Assembly: GCA_014529385.2 (NCBI GenBank)
Contig: CM043970.1
Coordinates: 65,552,496 to 65,616,495, forward strand
Direction of reading: 5' to 3'
Source of the DNA: Adiantum capillus-veneris
Lineage: Eukaryota; Streptophyta; Polypodiopsida; Polypodiales; Pteridaceae
DNA: 64,000 nucleotides
Under the pieces are notes generated by a model that searched no databases, was not told where the DNA came from, and saw only the letters and a list, made by a program, of their open reading frames with translations. The position numbers were made by a program, and so were the translations under genes. Shown piece by piece: positions 25,340-36,973 of this stretch. How positions within the stretch are numbered: the first letter of the stretch is position 1; every line of letters starts with the position of its first letter.

Positions 25340-26497
25340 CTATTGAATTAATGATACTATACACTGGTACTCTGGATCTACCAAGGATGCTTCTTTGATT
25401 CTATCCCAGATAGGGTTATTTGGAATAGAGATAGCTCCGAGAAAGGATTTTTGGCTAAGACCATCTGCAACTGCATTTTCCTTCCCTGGTCTATACTTTA
25501 TATCAAGGTCATATTCCTGTAATAGCTCTATCCATCGCCGTTGCCGCATATTGAGAATAGGTTGAGTAAAAATCCATTTTAAGCTCTTGTGATCTGTAAC
25601 CAGCTGAAACTTGCGCCCAAGAAGATAATGTCTCCATAACTTCAGCGCATGTATAACTGCTAAAAGTTCCAGATCATGAGTAGGATAATTCTTCTCATGA
25701 TCCCTCAGCTTTCGTGAAGTATACGCCACTGGTCTTCCTTCTTGAGTAAGAACTCCGCCTAAAGCAAATTTGCTAGCATCGGTCGCTACTTCAAATTCTT
25801 TACTGAAGTCTGGAAGCTTTAAAATAGGAGCTGAGACCAAAAATTCTTTTAGCTTAGCAAAGCTAGACTCGTGCTCAGTCTTCCATTCGATCCTCATTCC
25901 TTTCTTCAGGAGTTCCGTCAAAGGTGCAGCAATACGTGCATAATCCTTGACAAAAATCCTGTACCATCCCGTTATTCCAAGAAATCCTCTTACTTCGCTG
26001 ACGGTGGATGGTTGAGGCCAATCAACGATATCCTTGACTTTGTCTGGGTCCACTAAAATTCCTTCGGCCGATATGACAAATCCAAGATAATTGACCTTTG
26101 GTGAGCAAAAGGTACACTTGCTCTCTTTAGCGTAAAGTTGGTGTTCCCGAAGAAAATCAAGTACTTTGCGAACATGTTCTTCGTTATGTGCCTCGTTCTT
26201 AGAATAGATTAGAATGTCATCAAAGAAAACCAAGACAAAATCATCCAGGTAAGGTCTAAAAATATCCTGCATAAGTCGATTGAAGCTAGCAGGAGCATTT
26301 GTTAGACCGAAAGACATTACTGCGAATTCGTAGTGTCCATACCTAGTGTTGAAAGCCGTCTTTGGAATATCTGATTCTTTGATCCTGATTTGGTAATATC
26401 CTGACCTTAGATCAATCTTTGTAAACATTTTGGCGCCGTGGAGTCTGTCCAAGAGTTCGTCAATCCTTGGAATTGGATACTTGTTCTTGACAGTTAC
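25340..26497 (-). pseudogene. Element J reverse transcriptase core and RNase H
   Basis: [17 protein letters not shown] holds the first catalytic Asp, [10 protein letters not shown] the fingers motif, and FFDDILIYS the catalytic Asp pair. RNase [28 protein letters not shown] and TDHKSLKW hold three of its acidic residues, and NAVADGLSQ the last. All appear intact. The frame is closed upstream by TAG 26498-26500 and downstream by TAG 25340-25342. Confidence 0.92.
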
Positions 26498-26500
26498 CTA

Positions 26501-27412
26501 GTTCAATCCACGGTAATCTATGCATAACCTTAAGGTTCCATCCTTCTTCTTCTGAAAAAGAACTAGTGCACCCCAAGGAGAAGTACTGGGTCGAATGAAT
26601 CCTTGCTCAATGAGTTGCCTAAGTTGTTCCTTGCGTTCTATGGCCTCTGGAAGTGACATTTTAAAAGGTCTTTTTGAGATAGGTTCACATCCAGGGATAA
26701 TTTCAATCTCATGATCTACCTCTCTATGTGGCGGAAGATTCGTAACGTCTTCAGGGAATACATCATCATACTCCCTCAACCAGTTTGGTCAAAGTGAGGT
26801 ATCTGATTGGTCCACCTTGTTGAGCTTTATCGCATAAATTTGCTGCCCCTTTCTCAGTCCCTTCAAGAGTCTGTTGGCCTTAACTAGAGTAGCCCTAGGT
26901 CTCCCATTTTCCCCCTGGATTAAGGCTTCATTACCCAAGTTATCTGTAAAAGTAAAGTTCCCTTGTGCACAATGGATGTGGGCCTTGTTTTGCTTTAACC
27001 AGTCCATCCCTAGTATCCCATCAAAGAATCCTAAGGGTAGGGTTCGAAATTAGGCAGAAGTTGGGTGTCCCCCTAAATCAAAGTCGATTTTTCCTGCAGA
27101 GTGTTGAGATACTACTTCCTTGCCGTTTGCTAACTCTACAACTAGCTTGCTTGTTGGATACTTATCTAGCTTTAGCTTCCTCATGCATCTGGGTGAAAGA
27201 AATGAAAGAGTACTGCCACAATCTATAAGGAAGTTAACTTGTTCACCTCTGAGAGATCCTGGTGTATGAATGACTGCGTATTGCTCGCAACCATTGGGGT
27301 TGTCAATTGCAGCATGCAAGGTTTCTCTCTCCACTGCTTCATCACCCACAGTTGGTTGTACCACTGCGGCATTCACTCTGGCGGTGGCTCCGCACCCTCG
27401 CCCTCTGTTCAT
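26501..27412 (-). pseudogene. Element J protease and RT N-terminus
   Basis: Protease: NFLIDCGSTLSFLSP carries D-C-G in place of the usual D-S/T-G, and ILGMDWL near 27005 is the second motif. RT N-terminus: [31 protein letters not shown] and CIDYRGLN. The frame is continuous with the rest of pol but broken by TAA 27050-27052, TGA 26789-26791 and TAG 26498-26500. Gag lies upstream with its zinc knuckle in an adjacent ORF. Confidence 0.88.
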
Positions 27413-27418
27413 CCTTCC

Positions 27419-28230
27419 TCATCCTCCTCTTCCATTAGCTTGGCCATGCCCATGGGTATTCAAGGGTATGGCATTGGCGTTGGTCGCCTGAGTGTTCCTG
27501 GGGCACCTGGATCTGTAATGCCCATATTCGCCGCAACCATAGCATCGAACATCTGGGAACTCCATGGTTGTGGTGGTAGCCACAATAGGATGCTGTTCAT
27601 ATGCTTTGTTGGCTGGTCTGTTATTCCAAGCAGTCGTCCTTGCCCTTTTTGCCCAATGATTCCTCATGTTCTGATTAACCTTTTGTACTTCAAGAGCTAG
27701 AGGTTTGGCCCTCAACAAGGCATCCTGTAGTGTTGTCGGCCTGAGAGCTTCCAACCAAGTATTCAAAGGGTCGATTAGCCCTTGGCAGAACCTCGCCACC
27801 TATTTTTCAAGGTCATCTTAGGAGCATATCTCCGAAGAGTGAAAAACTTTGCATAATACTCTTCGACAGATGAAGTCAACTGCCGAAGCGAAAAGAATTC
27901 ATTCATCCTCAAGGTTTTATAGGCAGGTGGTAAATAACGTCCCATTATTGCAGCTTTGATGTCTTCCCAGGATTGGGAAGATCCCTTAATATCCAAGTCC
28001 TTGCAATGTTGTTTCCACCATATCTTGGCATCGCCAGACAAGCAGAACATTGCAAGCATAGTCTAATTCACGGGTTGGGTTCCCGCAGCTTCAAAGTAAT
28101 CGTCCATGGCTTCCATCCACACTTCCGCATCTCTCTCCACATTTTCCCCCTCGCCCTTAAAGAGTGGAGGCTGGGCCTGCTTAAGGAGGAGCTTCTTCTC
28201 TTGCGTTGCCGAGTATAGAGCAACAAGCGG
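27419..28230 (-). pseudogene. Element J gag (capsid and zinc knuckle)
   Basis: Capsid codons: PPLFKGEGENVERDAEVWM near 28100-28170, then a TAG at 28063-28065, then MLAMFCLSGDAKIWWKQH and LRQLTSSVEEYYAKF. A frameshift near 27800 leads to ARFCQGLIDPLNTW and the knuckle CYGCGEYGHYRSRC (CX2CX4HX4C) near 27510-27550. Gag forms the virus-like particle and binds RNA. The long antisense ORF at 27239-27700 is a shadow. Confidence 0.85.
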
Positions 28231-28452
28231 TGCCTACATGGGTTATACGAGATTCTTGATACCATTACTTGGATTTCAAAATAGACACGAGACTTTAAAT
28301 AAAATTCAAGATCCCACTTTATCAAGAGACAGAGATTCAAAGACAAAAAGCACTTTATTAATGAAAATTTATTACAATCGAAAACCCACAAGGTTTAGGA
28401 TAACTGATGATCAACTTATTACATGGCTTTTTGGATTGCGTATAAGATACGC

Positions 28453-28797
28453 CTAGGAGATTGTGTTCACATGATGCACTACTTTGTTCGTGAAGTAGTT
28501 CCTGTACTCATCCTTGAGTGGATAATAAACTAAGATATCAAGCCGGGATTCTTCTTTTGGTACTCCAAAAGTTCTGACTCTGTTCGTTGGGATCACATCG
28601 GTGACCTTTTCCAAGAGCCAGTCGTTGATGGTTTGATTAGTGTCGCCTGAGACAGTCAGGTCCAATCGGGTAGGCAGCAAGTAGAATAACTCCACCACCC
28701 TCAACTCTTCTCCCCAACGTATCTTCTTCAAATCGGTAGCCAGGCATCTTAGCTTCCGAGCGTTGATGTAGTAAACCCCCCTCCTACAAGTGTCCAA
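28453..28797 (-). CDS. Upstream ORF in element J leader (114 codons), function unknown
   Basis: Lies between the primer site and gag on the element strand. The predicted product has KLRCLATDLKKIRWGEELR and VYYPLKDEYRNYF-like stretches (charged and aromatic residues, no transmembrane segment, no zinc knuckle). It may be the degenerate N-terminal part of gag. I do not recognise it. Confidence 0.35.
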   Translation of the reverse strand: MDTCRRGVYYINARKLRCLATDLKKIRWGEELRVVELFYLLPTRLDLTVSGDTNQTINDWLLEKVTDVIPTNRVRTFGVPKEESRLDILVYYPLKDEYRNYFTNKVVHHVNTIS

Positions 28798-29060
28798 TCA
28801 AGTCCCCATCCTCTATCGATGTGAGTGGAGTGTGGCATATGAGCCTTCAGTATCTCCATGACATTTCGCCTGAATTAGTAAAGTAGGGATCGTCGATCTT
28901 GCTCATAAATAAGCTCAAACACTTGGAACATCCGATATTCTAGCACGGGGTCTTCTTGCAACACCAATGCAAGGAATTCGAATCAGCTACCTATATACTT
29001 TCAGTTCCTTTTTTAAATATTCAAACAATACGACTTTATTTTTCAGCCTAACCAACTAGG

Positions 29061-29073
29061 CTATGATACCAGG
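29061..29073 (-). other. Primer-binding site of element J
   Basis: On the minus strand, CCTGGTATCATAGC follows the LTR end CCTCACA. TGGTATCA(G/T)AGC matches the 3' end of initiator tRNA-Met with one difference. Confidence 0.85.
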
Positions 29074-31112
29074 TGTGAGGTCCCCACCCCACCGTATCAA
29101 ACGGCAGATCTGATGGTGAACCTGGTGGCCACTAGATCTATAGCGGAAGCAAACAAAGTGGTTCAGGGTTCAACTAGCAGACGATCTCTCATCACAAAGT
29201 GAGTCGAGTTCGAGCCTACTAGTAATGAGATCTAGCTCCACCTCGCAGGGGAAGCGTACTTAACCTATCTAGCAATCCTAAGACCCACCTTCCAAGAGGA
29301 GAAAAACCTCAAGTGCCTTTTTCCCCATGTTTCAAAGGCATGTACACTTGAGACTTCACCGCTCTAGGGGCAATGAGTATTACTAGTATCGATTTAAACA
29401 CTATGGGGACAGAGAGTTCCCGACCAATCGGGACCACCCTTCTCATAGGCATTGGCAACTTGAGCCAAGCCCCCACTTTCCACCCCCACACTCACACTTC
29501 CTTGTGTGTCCTAATTACTACCACAATGATTGTTCAACATAAATATTCCTTGATTAAATTCTCAATCACAATGTTCATTAAGACAACCCTTCAATCAGTA
29601 TTGCAAAGCGGCACCAAGACAGTATTCTAGTAAAAATTCTACTCAAACTTATTCATTAAAATTCCAATGTTCTGGAGGTACAACATCCCCTCTCCAGCGA
29701 GAGTTTACTCCTCCCGTTGTCGCCTAGCTGCCCATACAACTAGGCATGTCCACCGCCACATAGAAAGCACAACATGGACACTCCCACCGCATAGAAAGCA
29801 AGACGTGGGTTCCCACCGCATAGAAAGCAAGTCGTGGGTATCCACCGCATAGAAAGCAAGTCGTGGATTCAAGAGCCCTTAACGAGGAACTCTGGTCCCT
29901 GTGATCAGTAGGGGGGTCAGGACTAATTCAACATTGGAAATAGAATGAACATGTCGAGCTAAATTTTCCCTAGCAGACATTCTTTCCTATTGCAAACAGT
30001 ATATCCATCAATCATTTCTTTCCTACCTTAGACTTAAATGTACAATGAATTCAAATGCCGAGATTTTCGTCGGATTTTTCCAACTTGTTTGGGGATATGT
30101 TCTTTCCTAGCTAAACGTGTGCAATGTTAATTAAACGACTGAATAAAATTGTGACCTACCTCTTCCATTTCTTCGTCAATGGCTCGTGAGATGGCCGGTG
30201 CTTGTTCGTCCATGGGAGCTTTTCCCTTCCCATTCACATTGCTCGTTCCCGCCTCGCGGTCGTGGGCACCACCGAAGCGAGTTCTCTTAAAAGGGGCCAT
30301 TTTTTTACTCACTACTTTAAATGATAAACTTGAAGAAAAAGAGCTAAGGTCCGAGAGCATCATAACAAACCAAATGGCAGATTAGAATCATTGAAGGGTC
30401 CTTCTTATGCAAGGGTTTAGATTTTTCCTTCGAGACCTAACAATTTTATGGGTAATACTTTACTTGCCCTATGGAAACTGGCTCTAAAGTTAATTACTTG
30501 GCTTAGATGATTAAAGAATTTTAGAATTTTACTTATTAATTTACAAGAGAGATGGATTAAACAAGCTCAATCACTTTACTTGTATAATAAGAAAGATGCA
30601 GAGTTACCGCATGCATAGGTGTTAGGAAATTTTCTTCTTAGTGGTCTAATGAAGGATTAATTTTACCTTAATCACATCTTAATGTGGGAGAAAAATTGAA
30701 TCTAATTTAATTACAACACTATTGAGTGGTAAAAGAATGAATTTCATTATTATTGGCTGACAATTTATTAACTATGCTGCCTAGAGAGAGAAGTCTCTCC
30801 TAATCATGTATTAATCATTGATTAAGAATGATGAATGGCTGCATAAATTAGCTAATTAGATGATGATTATGTAATGGAATATAGCTATGTAAATTTAGAG
30901 AGCAGCTATTGGGAATTATAGCTAGGATTAAGCATAGTAGACAAGGAATTTGGAGAATAATGAGAGCAGTGATTACCGTGATTAGGGACTGAGAATCCTC
31001 TTGATTTTCTGACCCAAATGAATCCTCAAGATGAGAATTTCGGCAGCACCTCCCTCTTTGCTTCTCCTTCAAAAACTGTGTGTGTGCCGGCAGCACCTTC
31101 CCAAGGTGTGTG

Positions 31113-31149
<37 letters not shown>

Positions 31150-31856
31150 TGGGTGTGTGTGTGAGCATGTGTGTATGTGTGTGTGTGAGCACACCTTTAA
31201 ATAGGCTCCTCAAGGCTGAAAATCGATTTGGGTTGCTATAAGCATCTGAGTGAGCACTTAGTGAATGCATTGGCAAGTCTAGTTGCCTACCCACCAAGTG
31301 TCCAGTTGGTCAGTTTAACTGGCTCTCACACCCACTCTCTAGCTTAGAAACTTCCCTACAACTCCTACAAGAAAAGACGGCGCCCCCTAGCTGCTAAAGC
31401 TGGCTCAGAGTGGCCTGGAACCTGCTCCCACATAGCCTCGAAATCCCCGGTGCCTCCTCGGACAATTTTTGGAAAAATTGGTTTTAGACTAAAACGGCCC
31501 ATACGAGTCGCAATTTAATGCCGTAAATTGCTATACTAAGCTCTAACTAAGGCGTACTGGTCTGAGTACCTGCCATATTTAGCAACTCCCCTGGGTCCAA
31601 AAATGCATTTTTTCAAATTTGGGGTACGGGTGCAATTTTTCGAGACGGTCAAAACTGGATGGGTCGGATGACCAAAAGCTTTCTATTTTTGGAAATTTTT
31701 AACAAAATTATTTTAATTCACATTTTGAAGCTTTAAAACATTCTAAACATCATGGCACTGACATAATTCGGAAAACTGTTAAAAATAGTAACTTTTTCCA
31801 TTATGTTCATTTCATGGTACAATGGTGCTCTTTTAAGTCAGGTTAGAGACCTTATA
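29074..31856 (-). repeat. Element J 5' LTR (2783 bp)
   Basis: Pairs end to end with 21161-23945. Differences are mostly single bases plus a longer (TG)n at 31107-31147. Its outer end reads CTTATA where the other copy reads CTTACA. The GCTAC target duplication follows. Confidence 0.95.
31107..31190 (+). repeat. (TG)n microsatellite in element J 5' LTR
   Basis: GT-rich run longer than its partner at about 23196-23265. The THTHTHT ORFs it opens on the minus strand are artefacts. Confidence 0.9.
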
Positions 31857-31861
31857 GCTAC

Positions 31862-32080
31862 AATTTGGACCAAAGCATGAGCTAAACAACCAAAATGTAC
31901 CTATGATCAATAGATGGTTTCTTATTGTGCCATGTTTCATAAGGAGTCATAGATTGCAAGTCTCTGGTGGGACACCTATGAAGTACATAAGTAGCATACA
32001 TTACACCCTCAAGCCAAAACAAATGTGGTAAAGCTCAACTCTTCACCATACATCGTGCCATCTTAGTAAGAAACATGTTT
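31862..32080 (-). pseudogene. Copia C: integrase core fragment
   Basis: Minus strand reads MARCMVKS, LPHLFWLEGVMYATYVLHRCPTR and MTPYETWHNKKPS, the standard copia integrase region. Stops interrupt it. It ends at the element J target site, and the C-terminal continuation is at 21160 and leftward. Confidence 0.85.
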
Positions 32081-32630
32081 TTGTTGAGGTGTATACAACA
32101 CTGTACAATGGTGTTGGAAAAAAAACCTTTTGTAGACACCTATAACTCAAAAATAGAAGAGAGTTAGCCCACGCTAGGGAGACATCAAAACGTTTATCTC
32201 CAAAAACTTAACAATTTGTAAGACGCTTTGAAGACAAAATCATGCTCCTTTTCTCGAAATACAACCTATAGTTTCAAATTAGCTCGAAAGTGGCCTAAAA
32301 ACACATCAATCTCAACAACCACTCAATTTCAAGTTCCCATACAACAGAAAAATCATAGAAATAGAAAGCAATCAAAGAGACAAACTTTTCTAGATAGCAA
32401 AAAAATTATGTGATATAAAAACTTCTTCTACACAACCAAAAACCTAAGTTACTTTTTCTCTCAAATTCTCCTTCAAAAGTGCTCAAAAATTACACTAAAA
32501 AAATTTGCTCATCAAGGTGGAGATTCTAGAAAGAAAATTCATAAAAAAGAAACTTTGTTTATAGACTCTAGATATCATAAAACACAAGTTGAAACACTAA
32601 ATTCATGGGGACAATCCAAAAATATGCATT
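32081..32630. other. Unassigned A-rich stretch
   Basis: No ORF or motif I can support. A-rich, with several AAAAACAC-like words. It may be decayed retroelement DNA upstream of the copia C integrase fragment. Confidence 0.4.
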
Positions 32631-32639
32631 GTGATACCG

Positions 32640-33020
32640 ATCTATTACACCCTACAATGACCACTAGTAGTTGTGAGGCTAAGTATAAGGAAGCTTTCAT
32701 AGATATTGTTGAGTGTGTTTGACTCAAACACCCTTCGATTGATGTCATTGTAAGAACCATGATCTTCATAGATAGTCAGAGTGTTGTAGTAGTTGCAAGA
32801 AAGTGTAGTGTCCCATGCTGACACAAATCACATCAAGGTGAATTATCATTATATAAGGGAGAGGCTCCCTGTAGGTGATGTCAGCTTGGCTTATAACTCA
32901 CCTATAAGAGTATCCAAGACAATTATGATAATCTTTCACAAAGGCTCTTCCTTGTGAGAAGTTTGAAGCTTTTGGCAAAGATCTTGGGCTTACTGCCCTT
33001 TGTGGATTGAACACATAGGC
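32640..33020 (+). pseudogene. Copia debris G1: RNase H C-terminus
   Basis: TTSSCEAKYKEAF, IDSQSVVVVARK and then FHKGSSL-type tail codons across three frames, with many stops. Similar to the M family tail at 56230-56440 but much more decayed. Confidence 0.75.
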
Positions 33021-33039
33021 TCTAGCACTTCCCTAACAT

Positions 33040-33870
33040 TGGTACTAATGTATGTAGTGCAACCTTGTGGTTTTGTTGAAAAGGGGCAATAAAACAAGTA
33101 TGCCGACTTGAGAAGGCTTTCTATGGTGTTCAGCCAGCTTCACATGTTTGATATGAAAAAATTCATGCTTACTTTGCTACACATGGTTTTCAAAAAGTCC
33201 AATTGATAGAACTTTGCAGTATGCCAAGCATGTGGAAGATGTATTTATGATCATTTTTCTCCATGTTGATGAAATGGTACCCATCAAACAACAATGAGAA
33301 ACATATTTCTTATTTCAAGGTTGATTTCAATGCCTCTTTTGGTCAAATTTGGTGCATCATTATTAAGGCATTTAGTGTAAGCAGGTTGATGGAGGTATTG
33401 CTTTGTGTGATTCACAAGTTTCTAAGCTTATTAATACTCGCATGGAAATAGTTTGAAGCTTAGTACCATGATGTTGGAGAATAATTTGATGCCACTTTCT
33501 ATCTACAGGTTGTTGGTTTCCTGATTCATGTATGCATTACCAGGCCATATTCTCAGTATGTAGTTTGCAAGTGAGAAGATTTGTGCATAGCCTAGAGCCT
33601 ACGCATTTGTAGGGTCTCTATATTGGAATGTCAAGCTGATCTTTTTCTATTTAAGTCGGTCTATACATCTTTGGGTGTTTTATCCCAACAGGAATCATTG
33701 CCACTAGATTTACATGCTTTTTTAGACAAGGATTGGGCTAGCTGCTATGACACATGAGTGTCCACTAGTGGTTTTTGTTTCATGCTTGACAGCTCATGCA
33801 TATCTTGGTTGAGCAAGAAGAATCCTATAGTGGCCACTAAAGTTCTAAGGCTCACTCGCTGCTTGTGCCA
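33040..33870 (+). pseudogene. Copia debris G2: RT and RNase H pieces
   Basis: VVQPCGFVEKGQ and a KAFYGVQPASHVYEK-like stretch (RT) at 33050-33200 are followed by RT-RNase H connection scraps. RNase H codons then follow at 33700-33840 ([36 protein letters not shown]). The order, C-terminus G1 before RT G2, shows a rearrangement or two separate insertions. No intact frame. Confidence 0.75.
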
Positions 33871-33875
33871 TGTTG

Positions 33876-34245
<370 letters not shown>

Positions 34246-34249
34246 ATGC

Positions 34250-34845
34250 ATACAATCTTCTCCCATAAAGATCTTAGGCTTACACTAATACCTAGACATA
34301 AGGGCACACCATTTTTTCCATCCTTGAGTTTTTAATTCAAGGAAAGAGACCCTTCAAATACATAAGACATTAGGGACAAAGATTGAGCAATACATTTTTT
34401 GATGTCAAACAGAAAGATATGTGAAGTAAAGGATTTAGAGCTTCCAAATATAGCCAAGTTTCTTTAACATCAACAATGCCACAGGTAGATGCCTCTCCAA
34501 GCATTCCAAAGAGGAATATCCATGCCATGACATTCTCCGAGAAGCAAGTACTTGAGAGTGAACTTGTTGGGATGAGTAGACCTGTAGCAGAGGTGTAGAC
34601 ATTGAAGAAGGTAGGCAACCTTATGACATCCACAAAATGGATCTTGAAGCTGATTTTACCTTGGACATTTGATTTTTTAGCCCTTGTTTCTAGTCCACAC
34701 TCCCTAATGTAGATTTAGCCAGCACAAACAACTACATTTGATTGGTATGGGGAATGTGTAGAGGCATTTAAACCAGTAATTCCCATGTGTAACACTCCAC
34801 TGAATTGACCATTTAGCATCAAACTTTTGCTTTAGCTGCTTATCA
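34250..34845 (-). pseudogene. Possible decayed LINE-type region flanking copia M (left side)
   Basis: On the minus strand there are scraps such as KWSIQWSVTHGNYWFKCL, IKCSCLCWLNLH and GVWTRNKG. They loosely recall the C-terminal zinc-knuckle region of plant LINE reverse transcriptases (W...iW, P.K...lW). The same strand seems to continue right of the copia at 56764. Support is weak: no RT catalytic box and no poly-A are seen. Confidence 0.3.
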
Positions 34846-35022
34846 TGTTACCATATACATGTGGCAATGATGTGTGTGAACACACTTAGGACCACAATCA
34901 CTCTAGGGCTATCTAATCTTTCCATTGCACACTAAGTAATACTCTCTCTATTGTGTGCCTTGATTTTCCTTCGTCTTCTCCAAGCTGTGTGCATTTCCTT
35001 GCAATCCTATTGCATCCTCCCT
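34846..35022 (+). repeat. Copia M 5' LTR
   Basis: TGTTACCATATACATGTGG to about TATTGCA. Matches 56529-56758 but lacks about 50 bp of the middle (the block with the TATA-like TGTATATAT). The primer-binding site after it is not recognisable. Confidence 0.8.
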
Positions 35023-35353
35023 GGCTTAGTCGCCAACAACTCTAGCACACGCTTGCTCACTTTCTTTGATTTTTGTGAGCTTTGGTGAGCATACGGGTTG
35101 ACAAATACTTTGGGCAAGCTCATAGAGCTTGGTCTACTCAGATTTTTTATTCGGGCTCATTTCTTCCTCGGTTTCCACTACAAGCAGTATTGCACATGCT
35201 ATTTTGTCATTTTGTGCAAAATTTTTGTCAATGCCATTTTTTGCATAATAGGTCCCTTACAGCCTTCTACGATTTGTGCTATATAGCACATGTTGTTTCT
35301 GCTTTGTTTCTCCTCTTTTTAGGCAATTTTCACATTAGGTGTAGGCATTCGCT

Positions 35354-36260
35354 ATGGCTGACAACAACACAGATGTGTTCAAGATGTTTGCTGTTGAGGC
35401 AGATTGGATGGGGACGATTACCCTATGTGGGCTCACATGATGCAACATGTCCTTGTGTCAAAGGGCATTTGGAACATTGTGCAGGGCATTGATGTACGTC
35501 TTGATTTTGTGGATACACTCGATGTTCAGGATGTTCCATGTTTTGCTGGCAGGATTGCTACTGTTAGAACCTACTGTTGAGCAACCTTGTTGGGATGTAA
35601 GAGATGTGCATGATCATGCATTGATTGCATTTTCTGTGAAGCACACTATTACTCCTCACATTCATTCAACAAAATCTGCAAAATGGGCTTGGGATATTCC
35701 GGCTGGTCTTTATGCAAGTCGCAATGAGGCTAAAATTTCATTGTTGCGTAAAGAGCTGGAGTCAAAGATTATGCATGAGGAAGATGAAATGGAAAATTTC
35801 CTTGGTGGTGTCAAGGATATGAATGAGCAACTTATTTTTGCAGGCGATCATTTTTTACAGTTCTCTTATGCATATTGTTCTTGATGCTTGGCCAGATTCT
35901 TACCAGACTCTTGCTAGTACTTGGAGACTTATGACCCAAGGAAATCTTGAAGCTGTCAAGTTTGATGCATTATGCACATTGCTATTACAAGAGTCACATT
36001 CTAGAAAAAATAGGGCTAAATAGCATGCAGTTGAACATGCTTTTATTGATGCTCAAAGAAAAGGTGGTAACAACAATGTAACCGCTTCGCATGGTTCTGC
36101 TGCAAGTGGAAAATCTTATGTTCTTAATGCTTCTGCTGGCAGCACTTCGTCTTGGAATTATGGTGATAAGGGCAAAAAGAAGATGTGTTGCCATTATTGT
36201 AAAGCTAATGATCACTTGATCAAGCAGTGTCCAAAATTGAAGGCAAAAGGGACTATGAAG
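35354..36260 (+). pseudogene. Copia M gag with zinc knuckle
   Basis: Begins MADNNTDVFKMFAVEA, then shifts frame near 35400 into DYPMWAHMMQHVL and GIWNIVQGIDV, a classic copia gag start. Later ISLLRKELESKIM and NFLGGVKDMNEQL follow in another frame. The knuckle CHYCKANDHLIKQC (CX2CX4HX4C) lies at 36189-36230. At least three shifts or stops. Gag packages the element RNA. Confidence 0.85.
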
Positions 36261-36399
36261 AAAGAGGTTGGATCAACTACAGGGTCCAATACAAGTGTAG
36301 CTATTGTAGAGTCTTCTATGAAAGGAGATTGTGATGTTGATGTAGATACGGAGTGGGCTTTTAGTGCAGAGTGTACTTATGATCCCGTTGTCCATGATG

Positions 36400-36973
36400 C
36401 ATGCATGTCAATTGCTATAGATTCATATGTGTGGTATTTTGACAATGGTGCTACAAAGCACATTACCTCACATCGTGATTTGTTTACCTCTCTTGAGTTT
36501 GTCCCACATGGGAATACTGTCACTTATGCCAACAATGCCTCTTATCCGGTTCAGGCTGCAAATGGTAGTTTTTTCACACTTATTGATGCATTGTATATAC
36601 CTGGGATGAAGAAGAATCTTTTGTTTGTATCCGTACTTTCTACACTTGGTCTTGTAGTCAAATTTGTGGATGACAGATGTACAGTACATGATCTCAGTGT
36701 TGGTGATGAGATTGTTGCATCAGGCAATTTATGTTGTAGGTTGTATAAGCTCACTTCTATAACAAGTGTGGGTAGAATTTTGCAAATGCAATTGTGGATT
36801 CAACGGCTATTTCAGATGCAAAACTTTGGCATGCACGTTTTGGGCATCTGAATATTGTAAGTTTAGTGCGTTTGCAGAAATTTGATATGGTTGCTTCTTT
36901 GCCTCCTCTTGAAGCACCTGTCAATTTTTTTTGTGAAGGCTGTATTTTGGGTAAGATGTAGCGTTTGAAGTTT
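36400..36973 (+). pseudogene. Copia M protease and integrase N-terminus
   Basis: Protease: WYFDNGATKHIT at about 36430-36465 has D-N-G in place of the catalytic D-S-G, and LYIPGMKKNLLFVSVL is the conserved second motif. The integrase zinc-binding part follows in another frame: LWHARFGHLN and CEGCILGKM, then a TAG and RLK, where element K interrupts. The same frame continues at 44410. Confidence 0.85.
36969..36973 (+). repeat. Target duplication AGTTT (left) of element K
   Basis: Repeated exactly at 44410-44414. Removing K and one copy joins RLKF to LKDGLV in one copia frame. Confidence 0.95.

Larger units (their letters stand above)
21161..31856 (-). mobile_element. Element J: nearly complete chromovirus (Ty3/gypsy with chromodomain)
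   Basis: Two LTRs of 2785 and 2783 bp flank a 5.1-kb internal region with gag, protease, RT, RNase H, integrase and chromodomain in order on the minus strand. The 5-bp target duplication GCTAC is exact (21156-21160 and 31857-31861). Primer site and polypurine tract are in place. The LTRs are visibly very similar, so insertion was fairly recent, but pol carries several nonsense codons. The insertion split the integrase of copia C. Confidence 0.95.

Noticed and set aside
24378-27412. Stop-codon readthrough or recoding in element J
   Set aside because: The stops are of three kinds and lie at positions where ordinary C-to-T change explains them; no repeated context.
27239-27700. 153-codon plus-strand ORF
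   Set aside because: Antisense shadow of element J gag and protease, which have clear zinc-knuckle and protease motifs on the minus strand.
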